Source: JBOIBN01 sp050739575
Lineage (GTDB): Bacteria; Pseudomonadota; Gammaproteobacteria; JAKDMP01
Reading direction: 5' to 3'
Assembly: GCA_050739575.1 (NCBI GenBank)
Contig: JBOIBN010000106.1
Location: 1 to 6,720, forward strand
Length of the DNA: 6,720 nucleotides
Part shown: one piece after another, positions 1 to 6,438 of the stretch
Layout of the letters: the number at the start of each line of letters is the position of its first letter
Numbering within the stretch: the first letter of the stretch is position 1
Position numbers and translations under genes: made by a program
The notes under the pieces: model-generated
What the model was told of the DNA's origin: nothing
Database searches by the model: none
Seen by the model: only the letters and a program-made list of their open reading frames with translations

Positions 1-7
1 ATCGTAA

Positions 8-36
8 GACGAGCCCGGACATGCACCGGACTCGTC
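8..36. repeat. Imperfect inverted repeat (stem-loop) upstream of the operon
   Basis: Positions 8-18 pair with 26-36 as an 11-base stem with a single C/A mismatch and a 7-base loop (19-25). The outer three and inner four pairs are fully complementary and mostly G-C. No T-run follows on either strand, so it is not a classical Rho-independent terminator. It could be the 3' hairpin of an upstream gene's transcript or an operator-like dyad in front of the 126-1091 gene. Only the base pairing is seen; a function is not established. Confidence 0.45.
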
Positions 37-125
37 GCCTCTGAGCAATTCACGGACGAATTGATCAGAGTTTCCTTAACTTCTCCGTTGATAGACAATA
101 GCATTTACAGGACGATAGCGCTTCC

Positions 126-1091
126 ATGACTGCAATCCCTCTGTCCGAAACAGCCGCATCCGCAGCCGAATCGTTTGCCGCCGCGGTGCTTGTCGTGCGC
201 CCGGCCGCCTTCGGGCCGAATCCGCAAACGGCGGCAACCAACCGTTTCCAGGCGACCGGCGGCGCCGATCGGACACTGCCCGCCGCCGCCCGGGGCGAGT
301 TCGACGGCCTCGTCGATGCGCTCGCCGACGCCGGAGTCGAGGTGATCGTGGCCGAGGATACGTTGGTGCCGCCAAAGCCCGATGCCGTGTTTCCCAATAA
401 CTGGTTTACCACGCATGCAGACGGCACCGCCGTGCTGTATCCGATGTTCGCGCCCAGCCGGCGGGCGGAGCGTCGCGTCGAATTGGTTAACGATTTGAAC
501 GCCCATTATGGCCGCATGCTGACGGCGGTTGTAGATCTTTCCGGGTGGGAGCAACAGGGATTTGCGCTGGAGGGCACCGGTTCGCTGGTGCTCGATCGGC
601 GCCGACGCATCGCCTACGTTTGTCGCTCGCCGCGCAGTACCGAAGCGCCGCTCGCGCACTGGGCACGACTGATGGGCTATCGCGTCGCCTGCTTTAACGC
701 GACCGATCCTGCGGGCGTGGCGATTTACCACACCAACGTGATGCTTGCGCTCGGCCGCGGCTTTGCATTGCTGGGGAGCGCTTGCATAGTGGATCAGGAC
801 GAACGGCGGCAAATAGCTGCCGCCCTCGAAGCAGACGGTTACAAGGTGCTGAAATTATCCTGGGAGCAGATTGCGGGTTTCGCCGCCAATGTCTTGCAAC
901 TGGAGGGGAAGCGCGGGCCGGTCATTGCAATGTCCGAAGCCGCGCGCACCAGTCTGGGGCGCGAGTTGTGTACGCGGCTCGAGCGTTACGGAGAGATTTT
1001 GGCGGTTCCGATTCCGGCCATAGAACACTACGGCGGCGGCAGCGTGCGCTGCATGCTCGCCGAAATATTTCTTCCCCGATCGCCGACGTGA
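126..1091 (+). CDS. ctlX: CtlX-type citrulline hydrolase / arginine deiminase-related protein
   Basis: The 321-residue protein belongs to the guanidino-group-modifying (amidinotransferase/arginine deiminase) superfamily and matches the CtlX branch. In Francisella, CtlX is a citrulline ureidase that releases ornithine, CO2 and ammonia from citrulline. Visible signatures in order are VRPAAFG (residues 24-30), PDAVFPNNW (85-93, with Asp86), LEGTGS (148-153, Glu149), YHTNVML (201-207, His202) and GGGSVRCM (303-310, Cys309). The Cys/His/acid residues expected of the covalent thiouronium mechanism are therefore all present. No signal peptide or membrane segment is seen, so it is presumably cytosolic. 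An AGGA at 109-112 lies 13 bases before the ATG, a rather long spacing. The first 20 or so Ala-rich residues exceed the usual family N-terminus, so a later start such as GTG 186 is possible. Its stop overlaps the next gene's GTG, implying co-transcription with the transporters. Family assignment is firm; the citrulline substrate is inferred, and arginine or another ureido/guanidino compound remains possible. Confidence 0.9.
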   Translation: MTAIPLSETAASAAESFAAAVLVVRPAAFGPNPQTAATNRFQATGGADRTLPAAARGEFDGLVDALADAGVEVIVAEDTLVPPKPDAVFPNNWFTTHADGTAVLYPMFAPSRRAERRVELVNDLNAHYGRMLTAVVDLSGWEQQGFALEGTGSLVLDRRRRIAYVCRSPRSTEAPLAHWARLMGYRVACFNATDPAGVAIYHTNVMLALGRGFALLGSACIVDQDERRQIAAALEADGYKVLKLSWEQIAGFAANVLQLEGKRGPVIAMSEAARTSLGRELCTRLERYGEILAVPIPAIEHYGGGSVRCMLAEIFLPRSPT

Positions 1092-2743
1092 TCCATCCCG
1101 TCTGGCCCGCCCTCCACGCAAGGCATGCGACGGGCGCGCCGGGCAGCGGTTTCGCGCCGGGTGCGGTGATCGGACTCATCGCGATGGGTATTGCGAGCTT
1201 CATGGTCGCCACCGACTTCACCACGCTCGGTGTAATCCTGCCGAAGATCGAGGCGCAGTTCGATGCCGAGGTCAGCACGGCGCAGTGGGTGATAAACGCC
1301 TACACGCTCGTGTTCGGCATGCTGGTTATCGCCGGCGGGCGGCTGGCCGATCTATTTGGCCGCCGAAGAGTGTTTTTTACCGGCATGACGATATTCGGCA
1401 TTTCGTCACTCCTTGCCGGCGCTGCATCCGGCGTTTTCTGGCTCATCGGTGCCCGCGTGCTGATGGGCATCGGCGGGGCCATGATCTGGCCGCCGGTTTT
1501 CTCCATCTCGTATGCGCTGGTGTCGAAGGAGAAGGCGGCGCTCGCAGGCGGAATCATCCTCGGCGCACTGGGACTCGGCTGCGCCGCGGGACCGCTGATC
1601 GGCGGTGCGCTGGCCGAGTTCGCAAGCTGGCGCTGGGTGTTGTTCATCAATGCACCCGTGGCCGCGGTGGTCTGGGTTCTCGCCTGGTTCAAGGTCCGGA
1701 TCGCACGGCCTCCGAAGCGCCGCGAGCGAATCGATTACGCGGGCATGACCACGCTGTCTTTTTCCCTGCTTTCGCTGCTGGTTGCGCTGGACCAGGCGAG
1801 CGATTGGGGATTTCGCGATCCCCGGATCATCGCTCTGTTCGCGATCGCAGTCATTCTGCTTGCGGTTTTCGTCGTTATCGAAAGGCGTGCCGGCGACACG
1901 GCGCTCATCCCGGTTCCCGTGCTCCGCGACCGTACCATGAGTTCGGCGCTTGCCTCGCGGATCCTGATCGCCGGCTCGTTCTTCGTGGCACTGGTCTATA
2001 TCCCGGAATATATGGAGAAGATACTCGGTTATTCGCCTTTCGAGGCAGGATTGGGAATGCTGCCGATGATGCTCGGCTACGCCGCCGTCTCCTTCGTGTC
2101 CGGTCCGTTGTATCCCCGTTGGGGTGCCAAATTCATGGGCTCCGGCGGCATCGCGCTCATGGTTCTCGGCTGCGGCGTTTTCATGCTCGTCATCGCGCAC
2201 GCGGGCTACGTTCAGCTTGTGCCGGGTCTCCTGCTCGTCGGCGTCGGTTATGCGTTTTGCGCAACCGCGCTGAATACCGCGGGCGTCCTCGCGCTCCCCG
2301 CGGAGCATGCGAGCCTTGCCGGCGCGATTCTCTACATGGGACAGCTCGTGGGCGGTTCGATCGGACTGGGCGCCTATACGACGGTTTTGACTATCGTGTC
2401 CGACGCCCGCATCCGTGTTGCCGGCCTTGCCGCCGGTCTGACGAGCGATCAATTGGGCGCAGTCGGGCGTTTTCTGGGGGGAACCGAATCCGGTCGCGCG
2501 TTGTTCGCCGGCTTTCCGCAGTCGGCCGGAGCCCTGGAGAAACTGGCGCGCGATGCATTCGCACACGGCATGCATGCCGGTTTTGTGATGCTGATTGCTT
2601 TCGGGCTGCTTTCGATGCTTGTCGCGCTGCGTTATCTGGGAGAATGGAGGTCGCCGCGAGGTGACTCCGCGAGTTTGACGCCGGACGCGAGTCCGGCTGC
2701 GCCGGTTCATTTGTCGGGAAAAACACGGGAGGACGGAACGTAA
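1088..2743 (+). CDS. DHA2-type MFS transporter (first of a tandem pair)
   Basis: This is an inner-membrane proton-coupled transporter of the major facilitator superfamily, EmrB/QacA-like (DHA2, usually 14 membrane segments). I place the start at GTG 1088, which forms a GTGA overlap with the upstream stop and gives 551 residues. The open frame runs further 5', but that part only shadows the ctlX gene. With this start the protein aligns end to end with its neighbour at 2743. Visible motifs are a TM1 signature TDFTTLGVILP (42-52), motif A GGRLADLFGRRR (83-94) and motif C GLGCAAGPLIGG (162-173). A long hydrophilic loop of roughly 60 residues precedes the last membrane segment, as usual for DHA2 proteins, and the C-terminal tail is hydrophilic. 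No clear Shine-Dalgarno precedes the GTG, so translation probably depends on coupling to ctlX. The substrate is unknown: DHA2 proteins are mostly exporters of drugs or metabolites. The neighbours point to a guanidino or ureido compound or its breakdown product, by inference. Confidence 0.9.
   Translation: MIHPVWPALHARHATGAPGSGFAPGAVIGLIAMGIASFMVATDFTTLGVILPKIEAQFDAEVSTAQWVINAYTLVFGMLVIAGGRLADLFGRRRVFFTGMTIFGISSLLAGAASGVFWLIGARVLMGIGGAMIWPPVFSISYALVSKEKAALAGGIILGALGLGCAAGPLIGGALAEFASWRWVLFINAPVAAVVWVLAWFKVRIARPPKRRERIDYAGMTTLSFSLLSLLVALDQASDWGFRDPRIIALFAIAVILLAVFVVIERRAGDTALIPVPVLRDRTMSSALASRILIAGSFFVALVYIPEYMEKILGYSPFEAGLGMLPMMLGYAAVSFVSGPLYPRWGAKFMGSGGIALMVLGCGVFMLVIAHAGYVQLVPGLLLVGVGYAFCATALNTAGVLALPAEHASLAGAILYMGQLVGGSIGLGAYTTVLTIVSDARIRVAGLAAGLTSDQLGAVGRFLGGTESGRALFAGFPQSAGALEKLARDAFAHGMHAGFVMLIAFGLLSMLVALRYLGEWRSPRGDSASLTPDASPAAPVHLSGKTREDGT
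2727..2733 (+). promoter_or_regulatory. Strong ribosome binding site for the second MFS gene
   Basis: A GGGAGGA sequence lies 9 bases before the ATG at 2743, inside the last codons of the first transporter gene. It supports the ATG at 2743. It also suggests that the second transporter has its own efficient initiation in addition to coupling through the one-base TAATG overlap. Confidence 0.7.
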
Positions 2744-4389
2744 TGGCAACGGATATCTTGCCGATAGCCAACGAAGAGAAGATTACACGCGGCACGCTCA
2801 TGGCGCTCGTCGCCATGGGGCTCGCGGTGTTCGTGATGGCGAACGATTTCACGGCCATGGCCGTCGCGCTTACGCAGATCGAACGCGACTTCAATTCAGA
2901 CGTCGCGACTGTGCAGTGGGTCATCAACGCCTACGCTCTGGTGTTCGGAGTCCTGATCGTGACCGGCGGCAAGCTCGCCGACATGTTCGGGCGCCGCCGG
3001 ATCTTCTTCATCGGCGCGGCGATATTCGCAGTCTTCTCCGTGCTCGGCGGCGCGGCCACGAACGCGATCTGGCTAATTGCCGCGCGGGCGGTCATGGGCG
3101 TCGGCGGGGCGTTGATGTGGCCGGCCATCCTTGGCATGACCTTCGCGGCATTGCCGGAGCGCAAGGCCGGACTCGCCGGCGGCATAATTCTCGGCGTCGC
3201 CGGCATCGGCAACGCCTTTGGACCGTTGATCGGCGGCATTTTGACCGATGCGTTCGGCTGGCGCTGGATACTGTTTCTGAATCTGCCGATCGCCGTCATC
3301 GCCGTCCTGGTCACCTGGGCCAAGGTGCATCAGCCGGTCGAACGCGGATCGGGCAGGCGGCTGGATTATGCCGGTGTGACCGTGCTGTCGCTCGCGCTGG
3401 TGGCGCTGTTGATTGCGCTCGATCAGGCGAATGCCTGGGGTTTTGCCGATATCCGTACTCTCGTCCTGTTCGCAATCTGCGTCGTGCTACTCGTCGTCTT
3501 TCCTTTTGTCGAACGTCACGCCGGCGCGAACGCGCTCCTTCCGGCTTCGCTGGTACGCAATCGACAATTCATGGCAGCTTGCATTTCGGTGTTGCTGCTC
3601 TCCAGCACGTTTTTCGCCTGTCTGCTGTATTTGCCGGAGTTCATGCAGAAAATACTCGGCTACTCTGCGCTCAAGGCCGGTCTCGGTCTCTTGCCGCTGA
3701 TGGCTGTCTTCGCCATCGTTTCCTTCGTTGCCGGCACGCTTTATGAGCGTCTGGGGGCGAAGGCCGTTACCGCGCTGGGCGCCGCTTGCATGACCGTCGG
3801 CGTAGTGTTTTTTTCCTTACTCACGCCGCACGCGGACTACGCTTCTATTATTGCCGGGATGATATTGCTCGGCGTCGGCCTCGGGCTCTTCCTTTCCTCC
3901 GCAACGACGGCGGGCGTGACCGCGCTCGAACACGCACAGGCGAGTCTCGCGGGCGGCGTGGTGTATCTTTTTCAGATTGCCGGCGGCTCTGTGGGTCTCG
4001 GGCTGGTCACCGCCGTTTTCATCTCTGCTGCGCAGGAGAGCGTGCATGCCGCGGTTGTCGCCAACCAGTTGAGCAACGTGCATGAACACGCCGTCATGGG
4101 AGTGCTCGCGGGAACCGGCACGGCGCAACAACTCATGCATCAATTTCCGGCGCTGGCCGGTACGCTGGACCATATGGCTCGCGCCGCGTTTGCGGCCGGA
4201 ATGCAGGTGGGCTTTCACGTCGTCGCGCTGCTTGGCGCACTTGGTTTTGTGGTCGCCTTGTTATTCGTCGGCGGCAGGCCGCATGTGTGGCGAAAGGCAG
4301 GCGCCGCCGGACTTGCCGGGCGTCACCCCCCGGCGCGTTTCCATCACCGCGCGTTTCATTGGGGCAAGATACCGGAACGAAGCAACTGA
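2743..4389 (+). CDS. DHA2-type MFS transporter (second of a tandem pair)
   Basis: This 548-residue protein is collinear with the preceding transporter over nearly its whole length and is its clear paralogue. By hand count about 40 of the first 73 aligned residues are identical, including QWVINAY, ALVFG and FGRRR. Visible motifs are the TM1 signature NDFTAMAVAL (34-43), motif A GGKLADMFGRRR (75-86) and motif C GIGNAFGPLIGG (154-165). The profile fits about 14 membrane segments, with a long hydrophilic loop before the last one. The C-terminal tail of about 35 residues is basic and His/Arg-rich. The ATG overlaps the upstream TAA by one base and has a strong Shine-Dalgarno. The role is proton-driven transport across the inner membrane, with substrate and direction unknown. 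A divergent duplicate kept directly in tandem suggests different substrates, opposite roles (substrate in, product out) or a functional complex; these are inferences. There is no frameshift or missing motif, so both copies look functional. Confidence 0.92.
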   Translation: MATDILPIANEEKITRGTLMALVAMGLAVFVMANDFTAMAVALTQIERDFNSDVATVQWVINAYALVFGVLIVTGGKLADMFGRRRIFFIGAAIFAVFSVLGGAATNAIWLIAARAVMGVGGALMWPAILGMTFAALPERKAGLAGGIILGVAGIGNAFGPLIGGILTDAFGWRWILFLNLPIAVIAVLVTWAKVHQPVERGSGRRLDYAGVTVLSLALVALLIALDQANAWGFADIRTLVLFAICVVLLVVFPFVERHAGANALLPASLVRNRQFMAACISVLLLSSTFFACLLYLPEFMQKILGYSALKAGLGLLPLMAVFAIVSFVAGTLYERLGAKAVTALGAACMTVGVVFFSLLTPHADYASIIAGMILLGVGLGLFLSSATTAGVTALEHAQASLAGGVVYLFQIAGGSVGLGLVTAVFISAAQESVHAAVVANQLSNVHEHAVMGVLAGTGTAQQLMHQFPALAGTLDHMARAAFAAGMQVGFHVVALLGALGFVVALLFVGGRPHVWRKAGAAGLAGRHPPARFHHRAFHWGKIPERSN

Positions 4390-4396
4390 CCCACAC

Positions 4397-4402
4397 TATA
4401 AT
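4397..4402 (+). promoter_or_regulatory. Candidate -10 box (TATAAT) for the 4459 gene
   Basis: A perfect TATAAT stands in the 69-base gap between the second transporter and the next hydrolase, in otherwise GC-rich DNA. Transcription from it would start near 4409 and leave a leader of about 50 bases. No good TTGACA-like -35 is present 16-18 bases upstream (around 4373-4380), and there is no TGn extension. The promoter would therefore be weak or activator-dependent. The box is seen; promoter activity is inferred. Confidence 0.4.
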
Positions 4403-4410
4403 ATGCATTC

Positions 4411-4441
4411 AACGGGACGGTTTTTCCGGCTCGTTCTTCTT
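4411..4441 (+). terminator. Leader hairpin with T-rich 3' side: possible attenuator or terminator
   Basis: Positions 4411-4420 pair with 4426-4435 around a TTTTT loop (4421-4425). The 10-position stem has one G-U wobble and one A/G mismatch, and a pyrimidine-rich CTTCTT follows at 4436-4441. The structure lies after the TATAAT box and before the Shine-Dalgarno (4448-4451). It could end the upstream three-gene transcript, attenuate the downstream gene, or both. The downstream T-run is interrupted by C, so as a terminator it would be imperfect. Confidence 0.35.
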
Positions 4442-4447
4442 GAATCT

Positions 4448-4451
4448 GGAG
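4448..4451 (+). promoter_or_regulatory. Ribosome binding site for the 4459 gene
   Basis: A GGAG core lies 7 bases before the ATG at 4459. This is optimal spacing and decides the start of this gene. Confidence 0.6.
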
Positions 4452-4458
4452 CATCATA

Positions 4459-5280
4459 ATGGCGCGGCGCCACAAAGTTCTCATGTGCCCGCCCGAGCAC
4501 TTCACCGTAAGTTACGCCATCAATCCCTGGATGGACGGCGAAGAGGGCGCGGTATCAAAGGGGCTTGCGCGCAGTCAGTGGGAAGCCCTGCGTGAAACCC
4601 TCGCCGGGTTTGCCGAAATCGCGCAGATCGCCCCCGTTGCCGGGCTGCCTGACATGGTTTTCACCGCCAACGCCGGCGTGGTTTACGGCAAGCGTGCCAT
4701 CGTCAGCCGTTTCGGACCGGCGCAACGGCAGGGCGAAGAGCCGTACTTTCGAACATGGTTCGAAGCCAACGGTTTCGCGCTCGACAGCTGGCCGCAGGAG
4801 TTGCAGTTCGAGGGCGCGGGCGATGCTTTGCTCGATCGCGCTGAACCGTGGGTATGGGCGGGTTACGGACAGCGCACGGTGCACGCAGCGCATCATACTC
4901 TGGGTAAATTCTATGACGATCGCGAAATCGTTTCGCTGCGTCTCGCAGACCCTTATTACTACCACATCGATACTTGTCTCGCTCCGCTCGAAGGGGGACA
5001 TCTGCTTTATTTCCCGGATGCCTTCGACGAGACCGGCCGACGCGAAATCGAACGCCGCGTTCCACCTGACCGTCGCATCGCGGTCACCGCGGAGGAGGCC
5101 GACGTTTTCGCCTGCAACGCCGTGAACCTCGGCGAGGACGTTGTGCTCAATCAGCCGAGCGGACGTCTGAGCGATGTTCTGCAGAGGGCCGGCTATCGGG
5201 TCGCCGGCGTGGATCTGTCGGAGTTCCTGAAATCCGGTGGCGCGGCCAAATGTTTGGTGCTGCGTCTCGACGAACCCTGA
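4459..5280 (+). CDS. Dimethylargininase / arginine dihydrolase (ArgZ-like) family hydrolase
   Basis: This 273-residue protein is a single-domain member of the guanidino-group-modifying superfamily, in the group often annotated as arginine deiminase-related or N-dimethylarginine dimethylaminohydrolase. It resembles the N-terminal catalytic domain of cyanobacterial ArgZ/AgrE, which converts arginine to ornithine, CO2 and ammonia. Motifs in order are MCPPEHF (9-15), INPWM (21-25), DMVFTANAG (65-73), FEGAGDAL (117-124, with Glu118 and Asp122), YYHID (167-171, His169) and KSGGAAKC (258-265, catalytic Cys265). Asn71 lies at the position I recall as important for the two-step dihydrolase reaction of ArgZ. 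The C-terminal extension of ArgZ/AgrE is absent. It is presumably cytosolic. The gene follows the transporter pair after 69 bases and has its own Shine-Dalgarno. It is only distantly related to the CtlX-type enzyme at 126-1091, so the two are not a recent duplication. Superfamily and active site are certain; the exact substrate (arginine, methylarginine or another) is not. Confidence 0.88.
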   Translation: MARRHKVLMCPPEHFTVSYAINPWMDGEEGAVSKGLARSQWEALRETLAGFAEIAQIAPVAGLPDMVFTANAGVVYGKRAIVSRFGPAQRQGEEPYFRTWFEANGFALDSWPQELQFEGAGDALLDRAEPWVWAGYGQRTVHAAHHTLGKFYDDREIVSLRLADPYYYHIDTCLAPLEGGHLLYFPDAFDETGRREIERRVPPDRRIAVTAEEADVFACNAVNLGEDVVLNQPSGRLSDVLQRAGYRVAGVDLSEFLKSGGAAKCLVLRLDEP

Positions 5281-5360
5281 GCCAGAATCCCGGCCTGGAG
5301 AAATCCTGCAGAAATAGCAACCCGACGGTTTAAGATTACACTGCTGGCGCCGGACTGAAA

Positions 5361-5367
5361 AAGGAGG
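5361..5367 (+). promoter_or_regulatory. Strong ribosome binding site for mrr
   Basis: AAGGAGG lies 9 bases before the ATG at 5377 and fixes that start. It sits within the loop of a short perfect stem (5341-5346 with 5368-5373, CTGCTG/CAGCAG), which would leave the site exposed if it forms. Confidence 0.7.
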
Positions 5368-5376
5368 CAGCAGCCG

Positions 5377-6288
5377 ATGGACATACCCGATTACCAGAGC
5401 GCGATGCTTCCGTTACTGCGCTTCGCGGGTGACCGCCAGGAGCATCCACTGCGCGAGGCGATTGATGCCCTTGTCGACGAATTCGGCCTTAGCGACGAAC
5501 AGAGAAAGGAACTTCTTCCCAGCGGGCTGCAGGCAGTTTTCAGCAACCGAGTCGCTTGGGCGCGAACTTATCTGACTAAGGCGGGGTTGCTGGAATCCAC
5601 CCGGCGCGGTTATTTTCGGGTTACAGAGCGCGGGCTGCAAGTACTTGCCGAACGGCCGTCGCGGGTTGACGTCAAGTTCTTGGAACGGTTTACCGAGTTC
5701 CGGGAATTCAGGGCGCTGCGACACACGCGAATCGGTAATCGCGATTCAATTGTCGCCGCGGAAGAGTCGGAAATCACGCCGGGCGAGGCTCTCGAATCCG
5801 CTTATGCGCGCCTGCGCGAGGATCTGGCGGCAGAGTTGCTGCAAGAGGTTCGCACGGTTCCTCCCAGTCTGTTCGAAAAAATTGTGGTCGAGCTTTTATT
5901 GAAAATGGGCTATGGAGGCAGCCGACGAGACGCCGGACGCGCGATCGGCAGAAGCGGCGACGAAGGGATAGACGGCATTATCAAGGAAGACCGTCTCGGC
6001 CTCGATACCATCTACATCCAGGCCAAGCGCTGGCAAGCCGCAGTTGGGCGGCCCGAGGTGCAGAAATTCGCGGGCGCGCTTCAGGGTCAACGGGCAAAGA
6101 AGGGGATCATGATAACGACGTCGTCTTTTACTGCCGAGGCGCACGCGTATGTATCGAATATTGACAATAAAATCATTCTCATTGATGGTGAACAGCTTGC
6201 CGGCTTCATGCTGGATCACGATGTTGGCGTGAGCGTGGAAAAGAATTACGAGGTCAAAAAGATAGATACGGACTATTTCGCCGAATAA
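5377..6288 (+). CDS. mrr: Mrr-type restriction endonuclease (type IV, modification-dependent)
   Basis: The 303-residue protein has practically the length of E. coli Mrr (304). Residues 1 to about 90 form the N-terminal winged-helix (Mrr_N-like) domain, with YQSAMLPLL (6-14), NRVAWARTYL (57-66), AGLLE (69-73) and RGYFRVTERG (77-86). The C-terminal nuclease domain of the PD-(D/E)xK fold starts near residue 162. It shows FEKIVVELLLKMGY (166-179), GDEGIDG (194-200, Asp199) and the Mrr-typical QAK (215-217, Lys217). These are the catalytic residues of this family, which uses Q-x-K in place of E-x-K. The known role of Mrr is cleavage of DNA with foreign methylation, and in E. coli it also damages its own DNA after high pressure. 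No methyltransferase or specificity subunit accompanies the gene. The 96-base upstream gap shows no convincing promoter, so read-through from the hydrolase gene is possible. The protein is complete and appears active; its recognised modification cannot be told. Confidence 0.93.
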   Translation: MDIPDYQSAMLPLLRFAGDRQEHPLREAIDALVDEFGLSDEQRKELLPSGLQAVFSNRVAWARTYLTKAGLLESTRRGYFRVTERGLQVLAERPSRVDVKFLERFTEFREFRALRHTRIGNRDSIVAAEESEITPGEALESAYARLREDLAAELLQEVRTVPPSLFEKIVVELLLKMGYGGSRRDAGRAIGRSGDEGIDGIIKEDRLGLDTIYIQAKRWQAAVGRPEVQKFAGALQGQRAKKGIMITTSSFTAEAHAYVSNIDNKIILIDGEQLAGFMLDHDVGVSVEKNYEVKKIDTDYFAE

Positions 6289-6385
6289 GCGTAAATACCA
6301 ATAAGCCCGTGACGCAGCCTGTGCTGCCTATCAAGACTCTAGTCAGTCACTCATGAATGGATCAGAGACAATAGGCATGCGCGAT

Positions 6386-6405
6386 TCGCGGCTTACCAGC
6401 CGTGA
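6386..6405. terminator. Stem-loop in the convergent intergenic region
   Basis: Positions 6386-6393 pair with 6398-6405 as an 8-base stem with one G-U pair and a TACC loop. It lies between the stop of mrr (plus strand) and the stop of the minus-strand hydrolase, where a shared transcription end is expected. No T-run follows on either strand, so intrinsic termination is doubtful. The remainder of 6289-6438 shows no gene or RNA I recognise. Confidence 0.3.
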
Positions 6406-6438
6406 CGACTGAAGACTGTACACAATAAGCCAGAACCT

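Noticed and set aside
71..100. Possible promoter for the first gene (TTCCTT-like -35 with ACAATA-like -10)
   Set aside because: Both hexamers match the consensus poorly, and several equally weak pairs exist in this AT-richer leader, so no single call is supportable.
105..812. Antisense open frame of 235 codons opposite the CtlX-like gene
   Set aside because: No domain is recognisable, and the plus-strand gene has complete active-site motifs.
782..1087. 5' extension of the first transporter's open reading frame
   Set aside because: It overlaps the catalytic C-terminal half of the CtlX-like gene in another frame, has no transporter-like sequence and no paralogue counterpart. The GTG at 1088 is a better start.
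1285..2664. Plus-strand open frame of 459 codons overlapping the first transporter
   Set aside because: Its Arg- and Cys-rich translation is typical of a shifted frame in GC-rich DNA, while the transporter frame shows clear family motifs.
1406..2749. Long antisense open frame of 447 codons on the minus strand
   Set aside because: It lies opposite the first transporter, and its hydrophilic, Arg/His/Gln-rich translation has no recognisable domain. It is a GC-rich shadow of the real gene.
5281..5330. Possible terminator after the ArgZ-like hydrolase gene
   Set aside because: Only a 4-base CCAG/CTGG stem and a CTGCAG palindrome are seen, with no T-run.
6289..6438. Possible tRNA remnant or attachment site downstream of mrr
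   Set aside because: Short stems occur, but no cloverleaf, T-loop consensus or flanking direct repeat could be found by eye.
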